DNA of 64,000 nt from Proteles cristata cristata (taxonomy: Eukaryota > Chordata > Mammalia > Carnivora > Hyaenidae), in contig JAESUZ010003490.1 in assembly GCA_017311185.1 (NCBI GenBank), positions 1,240,001 through 1,304,000 on the forward strand, in the 5' to 3' direction. Below, piece after piece: positions 1 to 10,170 of the stretch. A model generated the notes under the pieces. The model made no database searches, was not told where the DNA came from, and saw only the letters and a list, made by a program, of their open reading frames with translations. Every line of letters begins with the position of its first letter. Position 1 is the first letter of the stretch. A program made the translations under genes and the position numbers.

Positions 1-70
1 GACAATAAACTATTTGTAAAAAAAAAAAAAAATTTAAAAAATTTTAAAAAAATTAAAAAAAAAAAGAAAA
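1..70 (+). mobile_element. 3' end and A-rich tail of a LINE-1
   Basis: The first bases (gacaataaactatttgta followed by A) match the 3' end of the L1 at 35912-35930. The A-rich tract after them, broken by short T runs, is its tail. The body of the element lies before the window. Orientation is +. Confidence 0.8.
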
Positions 71-335
71 TTAGAAGGTCAGACCTTTGAAGCACACCTT
101 CATATACTCCTTAGTGCCCTGCAAACAATAAATGCTCACTATTTGTGTGCTGAGAGGTCAAAGTACAAATGCTCTTGCAGAGTGCTTTACCCAACTGTAG
201 GCTGGAAAGGGAAAGAAAGTGTCACAAACTCCTCAGCAATTGCTTATAGTTATAGTCAATTTTACTATCAGACTTCTAGTGGATTTAATGGTGGACCTAA
301 AATGATTATGTTCATGTCAGAATCCCCATAACCTG
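71..335. other. Non-repetitive presumed intron sequence
   Basis: No coding or RNA signal is visible. The short open frames here have no recognisable similarity. Confidence 0.4.
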
Positions 336-665
336 TGAGTGTGACCTTATTGGAAAAAGGGTCTTTACAGATGTAACTAAAGATCTTGAGATGAGATCAT
401 CCCAGATTACCAGGGTGGGCCCTAAATCCTATGACAAGTGTCCTTACAAGAGACAGAAATAGATATGGGGGTGACACCCCCACAAAGAACACCAACAGCC
501 ACCAGAGGCTGGAAATGCCAAGAAAGGACTCTTCCCTAGAGCCTCCAGAGGGAGTGCAGACCTATAGACACCTTGATTTCAGACATCTAAGGCTGTGAGA
601 GAATAAATATCTGTTGTTTTAAGCCACCCACCATGTGGTGATTTGCCCCAGGAAACTAATACAAA
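336..665 (+). mobile_element. MaLR-type LTR fragment (MLT1-like)
   Basis: The segment has landmarks of mammalian MLT1-type solo LTRs in order: a tgtgaccttat block, the gggtctttacagatgtaa block, a gggtgggccctaaatcc block, an acaccttgatttc block, then gtgagagaataaatatctg and the gaaactaataca end. It aligns, reverse-complemented, with the repeat at about 44970-45425. This is a fragment of an old non-coding endogenous retrovirus-like LTR with no protein content. The exact subfamily is uncertain. Confidence 0.7.
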
Positions 666-819
666 ATTTAACATGTTTCTCTAGCAGCAGCAATATCAAG
701 AAGCCCTTACCAAAAGTTTAATTAATATAACTCAGTGTGCATCCTGCACAAAGCAGATTAGGTAACGAGGTCCTGACCCTCAGGAAGCTTCCATGGAAAG
801 CCATGAAAACACTAAAGTG

Positions 820-958
820 GGGGCACCTAGTGGCTCAGTTGGTTAAGCATCAGCACAGAGCCCACTTTCAATCCTCTGTCCACTTCTCTGTCTGCCTCTC
901 GCCCAATGCGCACTCTCTTTCTCTCTTTCTCTCTCTCAAAAATAAATGTTAAAAAAAT
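820..958 (+). mobile_element. CAN-SINE (tRNA-Lys derived), diverged and internally deleted
   Basis: The tRNA-like head (gggcacctagtggctcag, ttggttaagcatc) runs straight into CTCT-rich sequence and an A-rich tail with aataaa. Most of the region between head and body is missing. No clear target-site duplication is visible, so this is an older copy. Confidence 0.85.
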
Positions 959-974
959 GCTGAAGTGAATAAGA

Positions 975-1180
975 ACATGGCAGGCCTTTGGAGATAGACA
1001 GGCAAGTTTCTATCCTGCTACTTATCAACTATACATGAATTAGAAAATTTAATAAGCCTAAGCTTTAGTATTCTTATCTGTAAAACTGGAATTGTTATAA
1101 GCATTAAATAGAATAAAGCACCTAGAGTACTTAGCATAACGGCTGGCCTACGGTAAGCATTAAGGAAATGTCATTACTCT
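975..1180 (+). repeat. MIR-type ancient SINE
   Basis: The core resembles MIR: a tttggagatagacaggcaag start, a later cttatctgtaaaactgga block and a tail ending near gtaagcattaaggaaatg. Divergence is high, as expected of MIR. Confidence 0.6.
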
Positions 1181-1879
1181 TATAGACACAAATGAATACA
1201 TGTGGACAGCTGAGTAGACAACACTAACCAGATAGAAAAGGAAGTTCAACTAAAGTCAATTCTTTGGATCTTATTTCCAGCCCAGTTTCAAATCTTCAGT
1301 TAACCTCTCTTCCTCATCACACCAATGGCACCTGTTGCTGCCATCATCAAAAACAACTAATAGTTCCAAGACCCTGTTCCTTGCAGTACCCAATTTTTCT
1401 CACAAAGGATGAGGAAAAGTGCTCCCTAAAACTGTGTTAAGATTATTAAAACATTCAGCCAAAGTCGTTATCCAATTCATTCCTTTTAACTTGAAAATCT
1501 CTTTATATCTATCTTCTTCCCTACTTTATGTCCTTCCAATCTTTTTCACTAAAAACCAATGCCAGCACCAGTACTCACAAGTGACCACTTCTTCTTGCTA
1601 TGTCCGTTAACCTATCATTCTTCTTTCTTCAACAGTTCTCTCTCCAGTGGTTCCTTCTCTTCCCACCATCTTCCCCCAACCTTGCAACCCATCAGGCTCC
1701 CATTCCATTTCCTCCAGGGTTATCTTGGCCAATCCCTCAACCTTAATCTGTCCCAAATTAAATTTACCATCTCTTCCATTACCCAACCCAATCCAAATCC
1801 ACTGCCTAACCCTGATGCAATTAAACTTCTCTGGTTTAATGCTGATACTATCATTTAGACACTAAGCCTTGAAATCTGC
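1181..1879. other. Presumed intron, no gene seen
   Basis: AT-rich and C/T-biased sequence. The open frames of up to 99 codons (for example 1559-1858) have low complexity and no splice or start context, so I do not call them genes. Confidence 0.4.
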
Positions 1880-2550
1880 TAGTCACTGCAAGACCTTCAC
1901 ATTTGCTTCTCCAAGTTGTCTGGAACACTCTCCTCAACCTTTCACATAGCTGTTGCCTTCCAATCATTAAGATCTCACCTAGACTACCTTTTCTACAGGG
2001 ATTCCTCCCTTAGCTATATTAGCAAAAGAACCTTCCTCCCAAGTCATTCTCTAGCTGAAACCCAGTTTCATTTTCTTCACAGAACTTTCCACTATCTGAA
2101 ATTAATCTTACATGGGTTTTTTTTTTTTTTTACTTATTTAATCCATTCTCTATGACCTGCTTAAAAGCAGATACCATATCTGCCTAGCACAAAATATGTG
2201 CCTAGTAAACATCTTTGAATGAGTAACTTTTCTGGATTTCTATTTTCCTCCACATAATCACTACTCTTGCACAGCACCCCCCACCCTAACCTGAAAAATA
2301 TAAATATTTAAAATAAACATAGCTTGGACCACAGCCTTCTCATTGGCCTCCTTGCTCTCTGTTTCCTCTTCATCCAATTCATCTTATATCCTACCTGCTA
2401 CATAATTATCCTAAGTCACAGCTCATATCTTGTCAATTACTTCTTCAAAAGTCTTCAATAGCTACTCATTGGGTATAAAATTAGATATAATCCTTATCTA
2501 AGATTTACTACTCTCTACTGGCTCCACCCTACCTTTTAAAAAATTAAATT
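1880..2550 (+). repeat. L2-like ancient LINE fragments
   Basis: Stretches such as ttcacatttgcttctccaag, ctggaacactctcctc and the following wording resemble the 3' region of mammalian L2. A second similar block covers about 2335-2550. Boundaries and subfamily are approximate. Confidence 0.5.
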
Positions 2551-3125
2551 CCCTCTTCTGACCATTTATTTTGAAATAGAGAAACCACAGGTTGCAAAGA
2601 AATGTACAGGAATTCCCATGTACCCTTCCACCAACTTCCCCAACATCAACAACATTAAAACCAAGAAGCTGGTACAATCCATACAGGTTATCCAGTTTTC
2701 ACTAGTTATGTATACACACTTGTGCATGCACTGTGTGTAAGCATGTAAACACAGATGCACACAAGCACTCAGGCTCCCTTGTATAGCTCTTGTATCACAT
2801 GTGTCCTTGGGTAATCACTATCATAAGCAAAATACTCAACTGTACCATCATCACAAAACTCCCTCTGCTCCCCCTTTATTGCCTTACTCATCCCCTATCT
2901 CTACTCTGGCTACTGCTATCTATTCTTCATCTCTATAATCACTTCATGAATGTTACATAAATTGAATTCTTTATTTTTATTGATAAGTAGTATTCCATAG
3001 TATGGATGTACCACAGTTTATTTAACAAATCATCCACTTATGGAAACCTGGGAGCCTTAATTTTCCTAAGATAAATTCCCAAGAGTACAATTGCTGGCAT
3101 CTTACTTTTGTAGCCTCATTTTTCC
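2551..3125 (-). mobile_element. Old L1 3' fragment, reverse orientation
   Basis: Read on the - strand, the segment contains the signature of L1 ORF2 end/3' UTR sequence. On + this appears as gtagtattccatagtatgga, followed by gtaccacagtttatttaaca and later tacaattgctggc. It is an old 5'-truncated copy with no usable reading frame. Confidence 0.65.
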
Positions 3126-3263
3126 AAAATTCCTCTTGTTCCCATATGACAGTCAAATAAGATTATCTCTTCCTCTCTGGTTTCTAATCCTCTTACCATT
3201 TGCATGTTTATTATTAATAGCTGCCTAAACCACTTTTTCAAACTCTATGAAGAAATAATTTAT

Positions 3264-3453
3264 GGGGCACCTGGGTGACTCATTTGTTGAGCATCTGACT
3301 CTTGGTATCAGCTCAGGTCAGGTTCTTACAGTCATGAGATCGAGCCCCATGTCAGGCTCATTGCTGAGCATGGAGACTGCTTGGAATTCTCTCTCTCTCC
3401 CTCTCTCTCCCTGCTCCCTCCCTCCCTGCCTCCCCCTAAATAAATAAGTAAAT
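3264..3453 (+). mobile_element. CAN-SINE
   Basis: Complete-looking copy: the ggggcacctgggtgactcat head, A and B box-like parts (cagctcaggtca, gatcgagcccc), a CT-rich tract and a taaataaataagtaaata tail. It is moderately diverged and no convincing target-site duplication is visible. Confidence 0.9.
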
Positions 3454-4149
3454 AACTAACTAGTTATCTCATTTATATGAGGAAAAAAATAAAAGATAAT
3501 TGAGCATTTTATCAATCCTGTCCTAATAAAATGTGATCTCTTTCCCATAAACCTGCATCATATTTGCTAAACTTCTCTTATAAAATGTATGTTCTTCCAG
3601 TCTCATAGATGCACATATGCCCTATACTTCAATAGAACAGTAAACTCCCTGGAGACAGATTATTTCTTATTAATTTCATATTCACTCAGGCATCAAGCAC
3701 ACTATTTCTGTTAAAGCAGGAGCTCAAGCAAAACAGAATCATCATTATTGAATGAATGGACAAATTAAATATATCTGCCCTAAGAGGGTTCTGATTTAAT
3801 CAGGAATCCAGGATGTTATATTTGAATTAAAAAACAACAACTAATAATACAAGTCTATACAGGCTAAGTGCCAAAGGACAATAAAAGCAAGAAATGTTAG
3901 ATAAATGCAGAGATGTGAGCAATCTTTTCTGGGGCAGTTGGGGAATGCTTCTTAAAGAAGACTATGTTTGAGGGAAATCATGAACAGATGAGTAAAATCC
4001 AGAAAAATAGAAAAGGGAGTCCCTTTTGGTAGACATTACTTTAGAACAATATATGGGTTGATCTCACTCTTTGTAGCTGCTGGATACTATTCCATAATAT
4101 AGATAAGCCCAAAGTTTTAAACCACTTTCCTAATAGTAGACATCTGGTG

Positions 4150-4640
4150 TGCATCAGTGAGGGTTAAGTTTGGATCCATGTTACAGAAAACCCAAAAGGA
4201 GTGTCATAAACACAAGATACTTCATTTCTCTCGTGTGAAAGGAGCCCACACGTAGACAATTCATAGTTGGTATGTGGACTCCATGGTCCTCAGACTCCAT
4301 GCTCCGTTTTTGAGCTCCACCACCCTAGCATATGGCTTTTTTCCAAGGTTGCCTCACGAGCCTAGCTAACACATCTTGTTACAGGCAACTGAAAGGAAAG
4401 AGGAAAATAATAAAAAAAATAATAAAAATAAAAAAATTAAAAAGTGGCCTACCTCAGAGCTAAGCCAGCTCCCTTTCTGCAGACTTCCAGAAGTTTCATA
4501 CAATACTTTCAGTTCTACATCATTGGCCAGAACTTAGCTATATGGCCATACCTAGCTGCAAGAGAAGCTGAAAAATGCAGTCTTTACATAAGTGCATTGC
4601 TGTTTCAAAGGAAACTTAAAATTTGTAACCAAAAAAGGAT
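4150..4640 (+). repeat. Probable ancient mammal-wide repeat
   Basis: Parts such as acatcattggccagaactta, then catacctagctgcaagagaa and a diverged upstream half, resemble an ancient mammalian interspersed repeat whose name I cannot give with confidence. An A/T-only stretch at about 4405-4440 interrupts it. An L1-like scrap (about 4060-4150) precedes it. Confidence 0.4.
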
Positions 4641-4789
4641 AATAGATCTTGGGTAGCAGCCAGCAGTGAGAGAGCAAAACTGAAATCCTGCCCTGCCAAT
4701 GAGTAAACACACACATCTTCCATAGTCAGGAAAAAGAGGAAGAAAAGAAAAAGAAGCACTTCACACCCTGACCCTGAAATAAACAAACA

Positions 4790-4835
4790 AGCCAAAAAAA
4801 GAAAGAAAGAAAAGGAAAAAAAAAAAAAAAAAAGG
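4790..4835. repeat. A-rich/purine simple sequence
   Basis: GAAA-type units pass into an uninterrupted run of A. This looks like a poly(A)-derived simple sequence. Confidence 0.8.
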
Positions 4836-5099
4836 ATTACATCTGGTTCTACTTCCTAAAATAGAAGAAACCTTAATCCTGTTTGTGTAAATTACTAACT
4901 CCCTTACAAAACAAAGTTTTTCCCTGGAGTCTGCAATATTCTTATGATAATCATGTCTGATTTCCCACCATGAACAAAGTAACTATAACCTTGTATTCCT
5001 GTGGGTTTTCACTTTAAATACCTGTTGTATTTTTTAATCAGCAAACCAGTCCTGAATTTGGACTCCCTTGCAGAACTTCACAAGTAAGCTATTTTTCTT

Positions 5100-6525
5100 T
5101 TCTTAAGTGATTTTTCTTTTCTTAATACTTTGGTGCCTCTAAGTCTTCCCTTCACAGCAGTCTCAGCCACAGGATTATTTCTTGTTTTCACTATTATAAA
5201 TCCTACTGCAGTAAACAGCTTGTAAATGCCTCCATGGACACACAGTGACAATTCCTCAAACAGATATCTAAAAAAGGACTTGCTGGGACAAATGATATGC
5301 ACATTTTTAATACAGTCTACTAAAAAAAAACGCTATTGGCAGAACAGTACTAGTTGACCCCACCATCACTAAATGAGCGTCCCTGATATCCCACATATCA
5401 CCAACATATGAGAGTATCATTCTTTTCATTTTTAGCAAATATGATAGGCTAAAACATGCCTTGTTTAAACCTGCATTTCCCTAACTACCACCTAATTAGT
5501 AATTGTAGTCTACCTAGGTTGAACATTTTTACTATGTTTATTGACCATCTGTATTAATTATTCTTTGAAGTACTGGTTTCATCTGCCCATTTGGATAGTC
5601 TTCTTACGGATTTAGAGAAGTTCTTTATATATTCTAGTTATTCATCTTTTGTTATACATATTATTACAATCCTCTTCCAGTCTATCACTTGCCTTTTTAC
5701 TTTGTTTATAGTATCAGCTGTTTTACAAAATATTAACCTGTGATGCAGTCAAATTTAACAGCCACTTCTCTGACTTCTGGGATTCTGTCTTGCTTAGAAA
5801 GACCTTAGAAAGATCCTGCCACCCCAAAATTACAGACATGTTGTCTTCTATTACGTGTAGGGTTTGCCTCTTACATTTAAGCTGCATGAAATTTATGTCC
5901 ATATACGCTATGAGGTAGGATTTTCTCTAATTATTTTGCTAACGGGATAACCAATTGTCACAACACTATATCCTGAAGAAGACTGTTCTCTCCCTTACTT
6001 TGGAATGTTATCTTTACCATATGTTAAATTACCACACAGAATTAAGACTATTTCTGGACTTTATTTTTCTGTTCTACAGACCCATCTGTCCATTTTTACA
6101 CCAATACTACAAAGTTTTAGTTGTCAAAACTCTGTAGTATTCTTTGATATCTGGTAAATCAGGCTCTTCCCTATTGTATCTTTAAAAAAGGGGAGAGGGG
6201 TGCCTGGATGCCCCAGTTGGTTAGGCGTCTGACTGTTGATTTCAGCTCAGGTCATGATCTCACAGTTCATGAGATCAAGATTCCCTCTCTCCTTCTCTCT
6301 GCCCCTACACCACTCCCGTGGGCACACACATGCACATGTGTGCTCACTCCCTCTCTCTTAAAATAAATAAACTTCAAAAAAAGCTGGTTGTTCTCATAAA
6401 TTTTCTCTTCCAGGTAACTTTAAGCATCAGCTTACTAAATTTCATTCAAAACTCCTATGGAGATTTTTTTTATTGCCATTGCCTGATTTGTAGATCAGCA
6501 ATTTTTCTTTTTAAGAGCACTGGCA
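5100..6525 (-). mobile_element. Old L1 (L1M-type), reverse orientation, split by a SINE
   Basis: On the - strand this carries L1 3' sequence. On + it shows the tell-tale ttagagaagttctttatata, then cttgcctttttactttgtt and further blocks to about 6175. It continues after the SINE at 6198-6382 with tttcattcaaaactcctatg. No intact frame remains. Confidence 0.65.
6198..6382 (+). mobile_element. CAN-SINE inserted in the old L1
   Basis: The head ggggtgcctggatgccccag, then gatttcagctcaggtcatga, a CT-rich body and the tail aaaataaataaacttc. Old L1 sequence of the same orientation lies on both sides, so the SINE is the younger insertion. Confidence 0.85.
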
Positions 6526-6739
6526 TGTTTACAAAATTAACATGTATTTACCAGCTACCTACCTTGGGCTGACTTCTGTGGGAATTCAAAGGATTTTTAA
6601 GAGAGTCCTCACTCCACAGTAATGTACAACCTGATTGAGAGGGGAAAATAGATATAAACAATGAGTGCCTTAAATGATAAATATCTTTACAACTAAAGTT
6701 GTGGCTCATTTATCGTCACTATTGTATGCACTCTGAGGC

Positions 6740-6815
6740 TTACTTTTTTTTTTTTTTTTTTTGCCTCTCATTCTACTTCGGTTTCTGTTTTTCCTTTGGC
6801 CTTTTTTTTTTTTTT
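6740..6815. repeat. Two poly(T) runs
   Basis: Two long T runs, separated by a T/C-rich stretch, probably reflect a degraded retroposon tail read in reverse. Confidence 0.6.
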
Positions 6816-6879
6816 TAATCCTTTTTAAACATCTGACAACTGGGTGTTTACAAACATAATTGATTTATATATTAGTCAC

Positions 6880-7040
6880 CCTAGGTAAGAAGTTCTATTA
6901 TCATTCCCATTTTATAGATGAAGAAACTGAACCTCAAAGAAGTTAAGTAACCTTCCCAAGATCACAAAACAAGTAGGTGGAGGGCAGCTAAGAGCTGAAA
7001 CTCAGTTTCTCAGACTTCAATCCCCATAGTGCCACATCTT
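6880..7040 (-). repeat. MIR
   Basis: The + strand reads cccattttatagatgaagaa, then aagttaagtaacc and gatcacaaaacaagtagg. This is the reverse complement of the conserved MIR core. Confidence 0.75.
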
Positions 7041-7451
7041 CTTCCCTACCGGATACTTTACCGAATGCAAAACTCATCTCTGAAATAAGGATAGGAAATG
7101 AATAAATGAATAACATGCAGTTTTGTTTCCTGTTTCATCCTCTCTGCAAGCCCAGCAAATAATAAAAGTGCACGTGGGGATTGAGGACACATTCCCCTCT
7201 GCCGCTGTCCAGGTTGGACGTATCCGGAGTTCCTCTCCTTCCTCTCCCTTAAGCTTAAGCATAGGACTCATCACATAATTTACAGGGCCCTATGCAAAAC
7301 CGAAACGTGGGGTCCCTTGTTCAAAAATGACTGCTACCTTCAAGAAGTAGACCGTTAAGGAAGCACAGGACCCTCCTAGGCACAGGGGTGGGGAGGGCTC
7401 AACCACAAGGCCGCTGTGCCCAGGAAGCAGGCCCCAGCTAAGGGTTTCTCT

Positions 7452-7481
7452 CGTTTCTAACCCGGGTCTCTGGCTCCGTAG
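7452..7481 (+). promoter_or_regulatory. Splice acceptor of the terminal coding exon
   Basis: A branch-point-like tttctaac ends about 20 nt before a pyrimidine-biased tract and the AG at 7480-7481. An open, GC-rich frame with strong coding character starts immediately after it. The exon begins in phase 1: its first two bases complete a codon from an exon outside the window. Inferred from sequence, not from a transcript. Confidence 0.7.
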
Positions 7482-8278
7482 ATTCACAGCCCTGCTCTGA
7501 TGAAGAAGGCTGCTCAGAAGTCTTCCTCCCCACCGACAGCGACTACGACTCCAGTGACGCCCTGAGCCCCCGAGACCTGGACCTGGTCTACCTGTCATCA
7601 CACGACATCGCCCAGCAGGCGCTCAGCGGCCTAAGCGGCAGCGCCCCCGACGTCCTGCAGGTGCACGACATTAAGAGTCCTCTGGGGTCGGGCCAGGACC
7701 CCCAGGGCCGACTCCCGGGGCCGGATGCCGACCACTCGTGCGCCGAGGTCCTCCACAGCCTGACCCTCACGGGCTTCACGCCCAAAACCCACGCCAAGAT
7801 GGCGCCGGGCGCGAGGCCGCCGCTGGGCTTCCTGGGAAAGCGGAAGCCGGCGAAGCACCAGCACTATGGCGGCTTCAGCCGCCACCACCGCTGGCTGCGC
7901 ATGCACAGTGAGACGCAGTCGCTGTCGCTCTCCGAGGGCGTCTACACGCAGCACCTGTCCCGGGCCTGTGCCCTGACCCAGGAGCCCGCGGAGGCCGAGC
8001 GGCTAGGACCTGCCCCCGACGGGTCCCGGGGCCTGGTTCTGACCCACGCCGCGAGCCTCCCTGAGGAGGGGAAGAGCAGCCTCCAGGACCCAAGGCCTGC
8101 CGTACGCCGCATCTACGTGGAGCCCTACTGCGCGGCCCTGGTGGACGCAAAGCCCTGGGCTGCCTTGAGCCCGCCCCCGGGGGGCCACTCTGGCCTGCCC
8201 AGCCCCACGGGCCCGGAGATGAGCCCCGAGGGCGCCACCACCTCCCCCGTGTCAGAAATACTCAGCAGCATGCTTTAG
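7482..8278 (+). CDS. C-terminal coding exon of an unidentified protein
   Basis: The frame is open from the acceptor at 7480/7481 to a TAG at 8276-8278 and gives about 264 residues plus a split first codon. GC is far above the flanks. The N-terminal part of the exon is acidic and serine-rich (SDEEGCSEVFLPTDSDYDSS at exon residues 6-25), as in disordered regions with casein-kinase-like sites. A basic, aromatic patch follows (GKRKPAKHQHYGGFSRHHRW, codons at about 7838-7897), then a serine cluster (SETQSLSLSEG) and a proline/glycine-rich tail ending EILSSML. I see no transmembrane segment and no catalytic domain, so this is probably a disordered cytoplasmic or nuclear tail. The first in-frame ATG lies at 7799, and a GTG at 7661 also falls inside the exon. 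Neither is the real start, because the frame is open back to the splice site. I do not recognise the family. The absence of frameshifts over almost 800 bases argues that it is functional. Confidence 0.8.
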
Positions 8279-10014
8279 GGAGTCCTGCAACTGGCTGTCC
8301 CGTTCCACAGCAAATCCCTGCATTCTCCATCTCTCTCCTTCCAGCCCGGCCCCCACCGTGTCCCCAACCCTTCTCAAATGGTTTGAATGTTAAAACTCCA
8401 AAGGTTACGGGTTCAGGGCCCTCTTTTTTTAGGATAGAGTTGGGTGGAGGTGAGAGTTGCCAGTGTTGTTCTCGGTTCAGGGCATATAAGAGCTTTTGTG
8501 TCAACATGGAGTCCTGGTCGATTAGGGGCACCCGTGGCTGAGGTAGGACAGCCTAAAGAGCCACCCCCAGTTCTGCAGCTGGCTCTGTAATCTGACCTTT
8601 GGGGTTAGGGCTCTTTCATGAATTTGTGATTGATGGGGAGGAGTCCTAGAGATGAAAACGATTAGCATTGTTTTTCCCTCCATTCCAAACCTTCAGAAGA
8701 GTTTAAAGGAAAGAAGCCCAGGTTGCATTTTCAAGGCACAAAGTCCTTGTACACAAAGACTTGTTCTGGGTTTCCAGTCAGCTAAACCAAGTCATTCTAA
8801 AGTACAGGTTCTCAGTTGGTCACCAAATCAAATTTATTCATCAGCACTGATCATTAAGTAGGCCTAAAACAGGTCTTTTCTTCTTTTAGTGCTGTGTGAA
8901 AACCCCCAGAAGCAAAAGTAGAGGATGCTTTGCTTCTAGCTTTGTTTTGCAAAGATAAAATAGGGCAGGAAGCAGACCTTCCTGCACACTCAGCTCCCGT
9001 TCAAGCATGAAAATGGGCCTTATATTATTCAGGGTGCAAGGAGATACATGAATTAAGTGAGGGCCTAGGTTAAAGGCAAGACAAAGGGGGGGAGAGAAAA
9101 TGGGCAAAAATGCATTTTCTCTACAATCCTAAGATAAGTAAGTCCATGGGGCTTTGTCTCTGAAAATGATACTGGATCTGCTCAGATTCTTAGGTAATGG
9201 AATTGTCATTGAATGAGAAAGTGCCCTTCAGATATGGCCAGGCAGCTGATGGAGTCCTTACAGACACACTGGCACATCTACTCAACCCTACAGCATAGGT
9301 TCTGGGACAAATTGTCCAGGGCTTGGGTTGCTGGCTTCCCCTTTTCCATTCACCCCTTCCAAAGTCCATTTTGCCCTGAGATCAGCTGGCCCATTGGCCT
9401 TCAAGGAAAATCTTTCCTTAGAAGTCACTGTCAAGGGTTCCAAGCCTGCTTAGAGACACCTGAAAATTGTGTTTTGGTCTCAATGCCTCCCACCTGCCTT
9501 TCTCACAAATGAGAAACACAAATCAAAGAGAAATCACACTGCATACTCCAAAAAGGCATGAGCCTTCTCTCATTTCCTGGAGCCAAGACTCATTCAGTTT
9601 ACTGATATTCTAAATGGTCCTTTTCTGCTTCACAGGCATTTTGGTTAAATATTGCTCTTTATGGGCCCTACCCCTGTCCTCACAGTTCTACCATTCCTCC
9701 TCATGGGAGTTCATACAAAGTCCCCTGTTCACAATGTTATTCCGATCCCTTCCATTTTTAAAACATTTGATTTAAACATAAATAATTACCCTGGCGGAAA
9801 GGTACAGATTTGGCCCATGGCCTATGGTCATTAGAAAACTAAAGCCCAGAGCTCAATCTTTATTTTTTTAAGAGATTTTATACTCAGTGAACCACCATCC
9901 CCTACACCCCCACCGCAGAGAATCTTGAGCAGAATCACTGTGGCTCCTTTTCCATGCCTGCAAGGATTTTAAAATGCAGTTTTCTTCTGTACTGAGTGAA
10001 TTCTATTTGTATGG

Positions 10015-10170
10015 AGTATTAGAGCTAGAAAGGACCATAAAATTAGTCTAAGTCCTTGCATTTACAGATGAGTGAATTAAAGCAGAGACAGGATAAGTGA
10101 CTTGCTCAAGGTCACAGAGCTACTTTAATCTCAGAGTTAGGGTCAGAACCCAGAGCTAGTCCCTGTATAG
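10015..10170 (-). repeat. MIR
   Basis: On + it reads atttacagatgagtgaatta, followed by gacttgctcaaggtcacaga. This is the reverse complement of the MIR core. It is the only clear interspersed repeat seen within the presumed 3' UTR. Confidence 0.75.

Noticed and set aside
1559..1865. 99-codon Pro/Ser/Leu-rich frame
   Set aside because: Composition follows C/T-rich DNA. There is an overlapping alternative frame and no gene context.
7290..8188. Several - strand frames of 60-107 codons opposite the coding exon
   Set aside because: They are GC-rich shadows of the + strand exon, without splice or start context.
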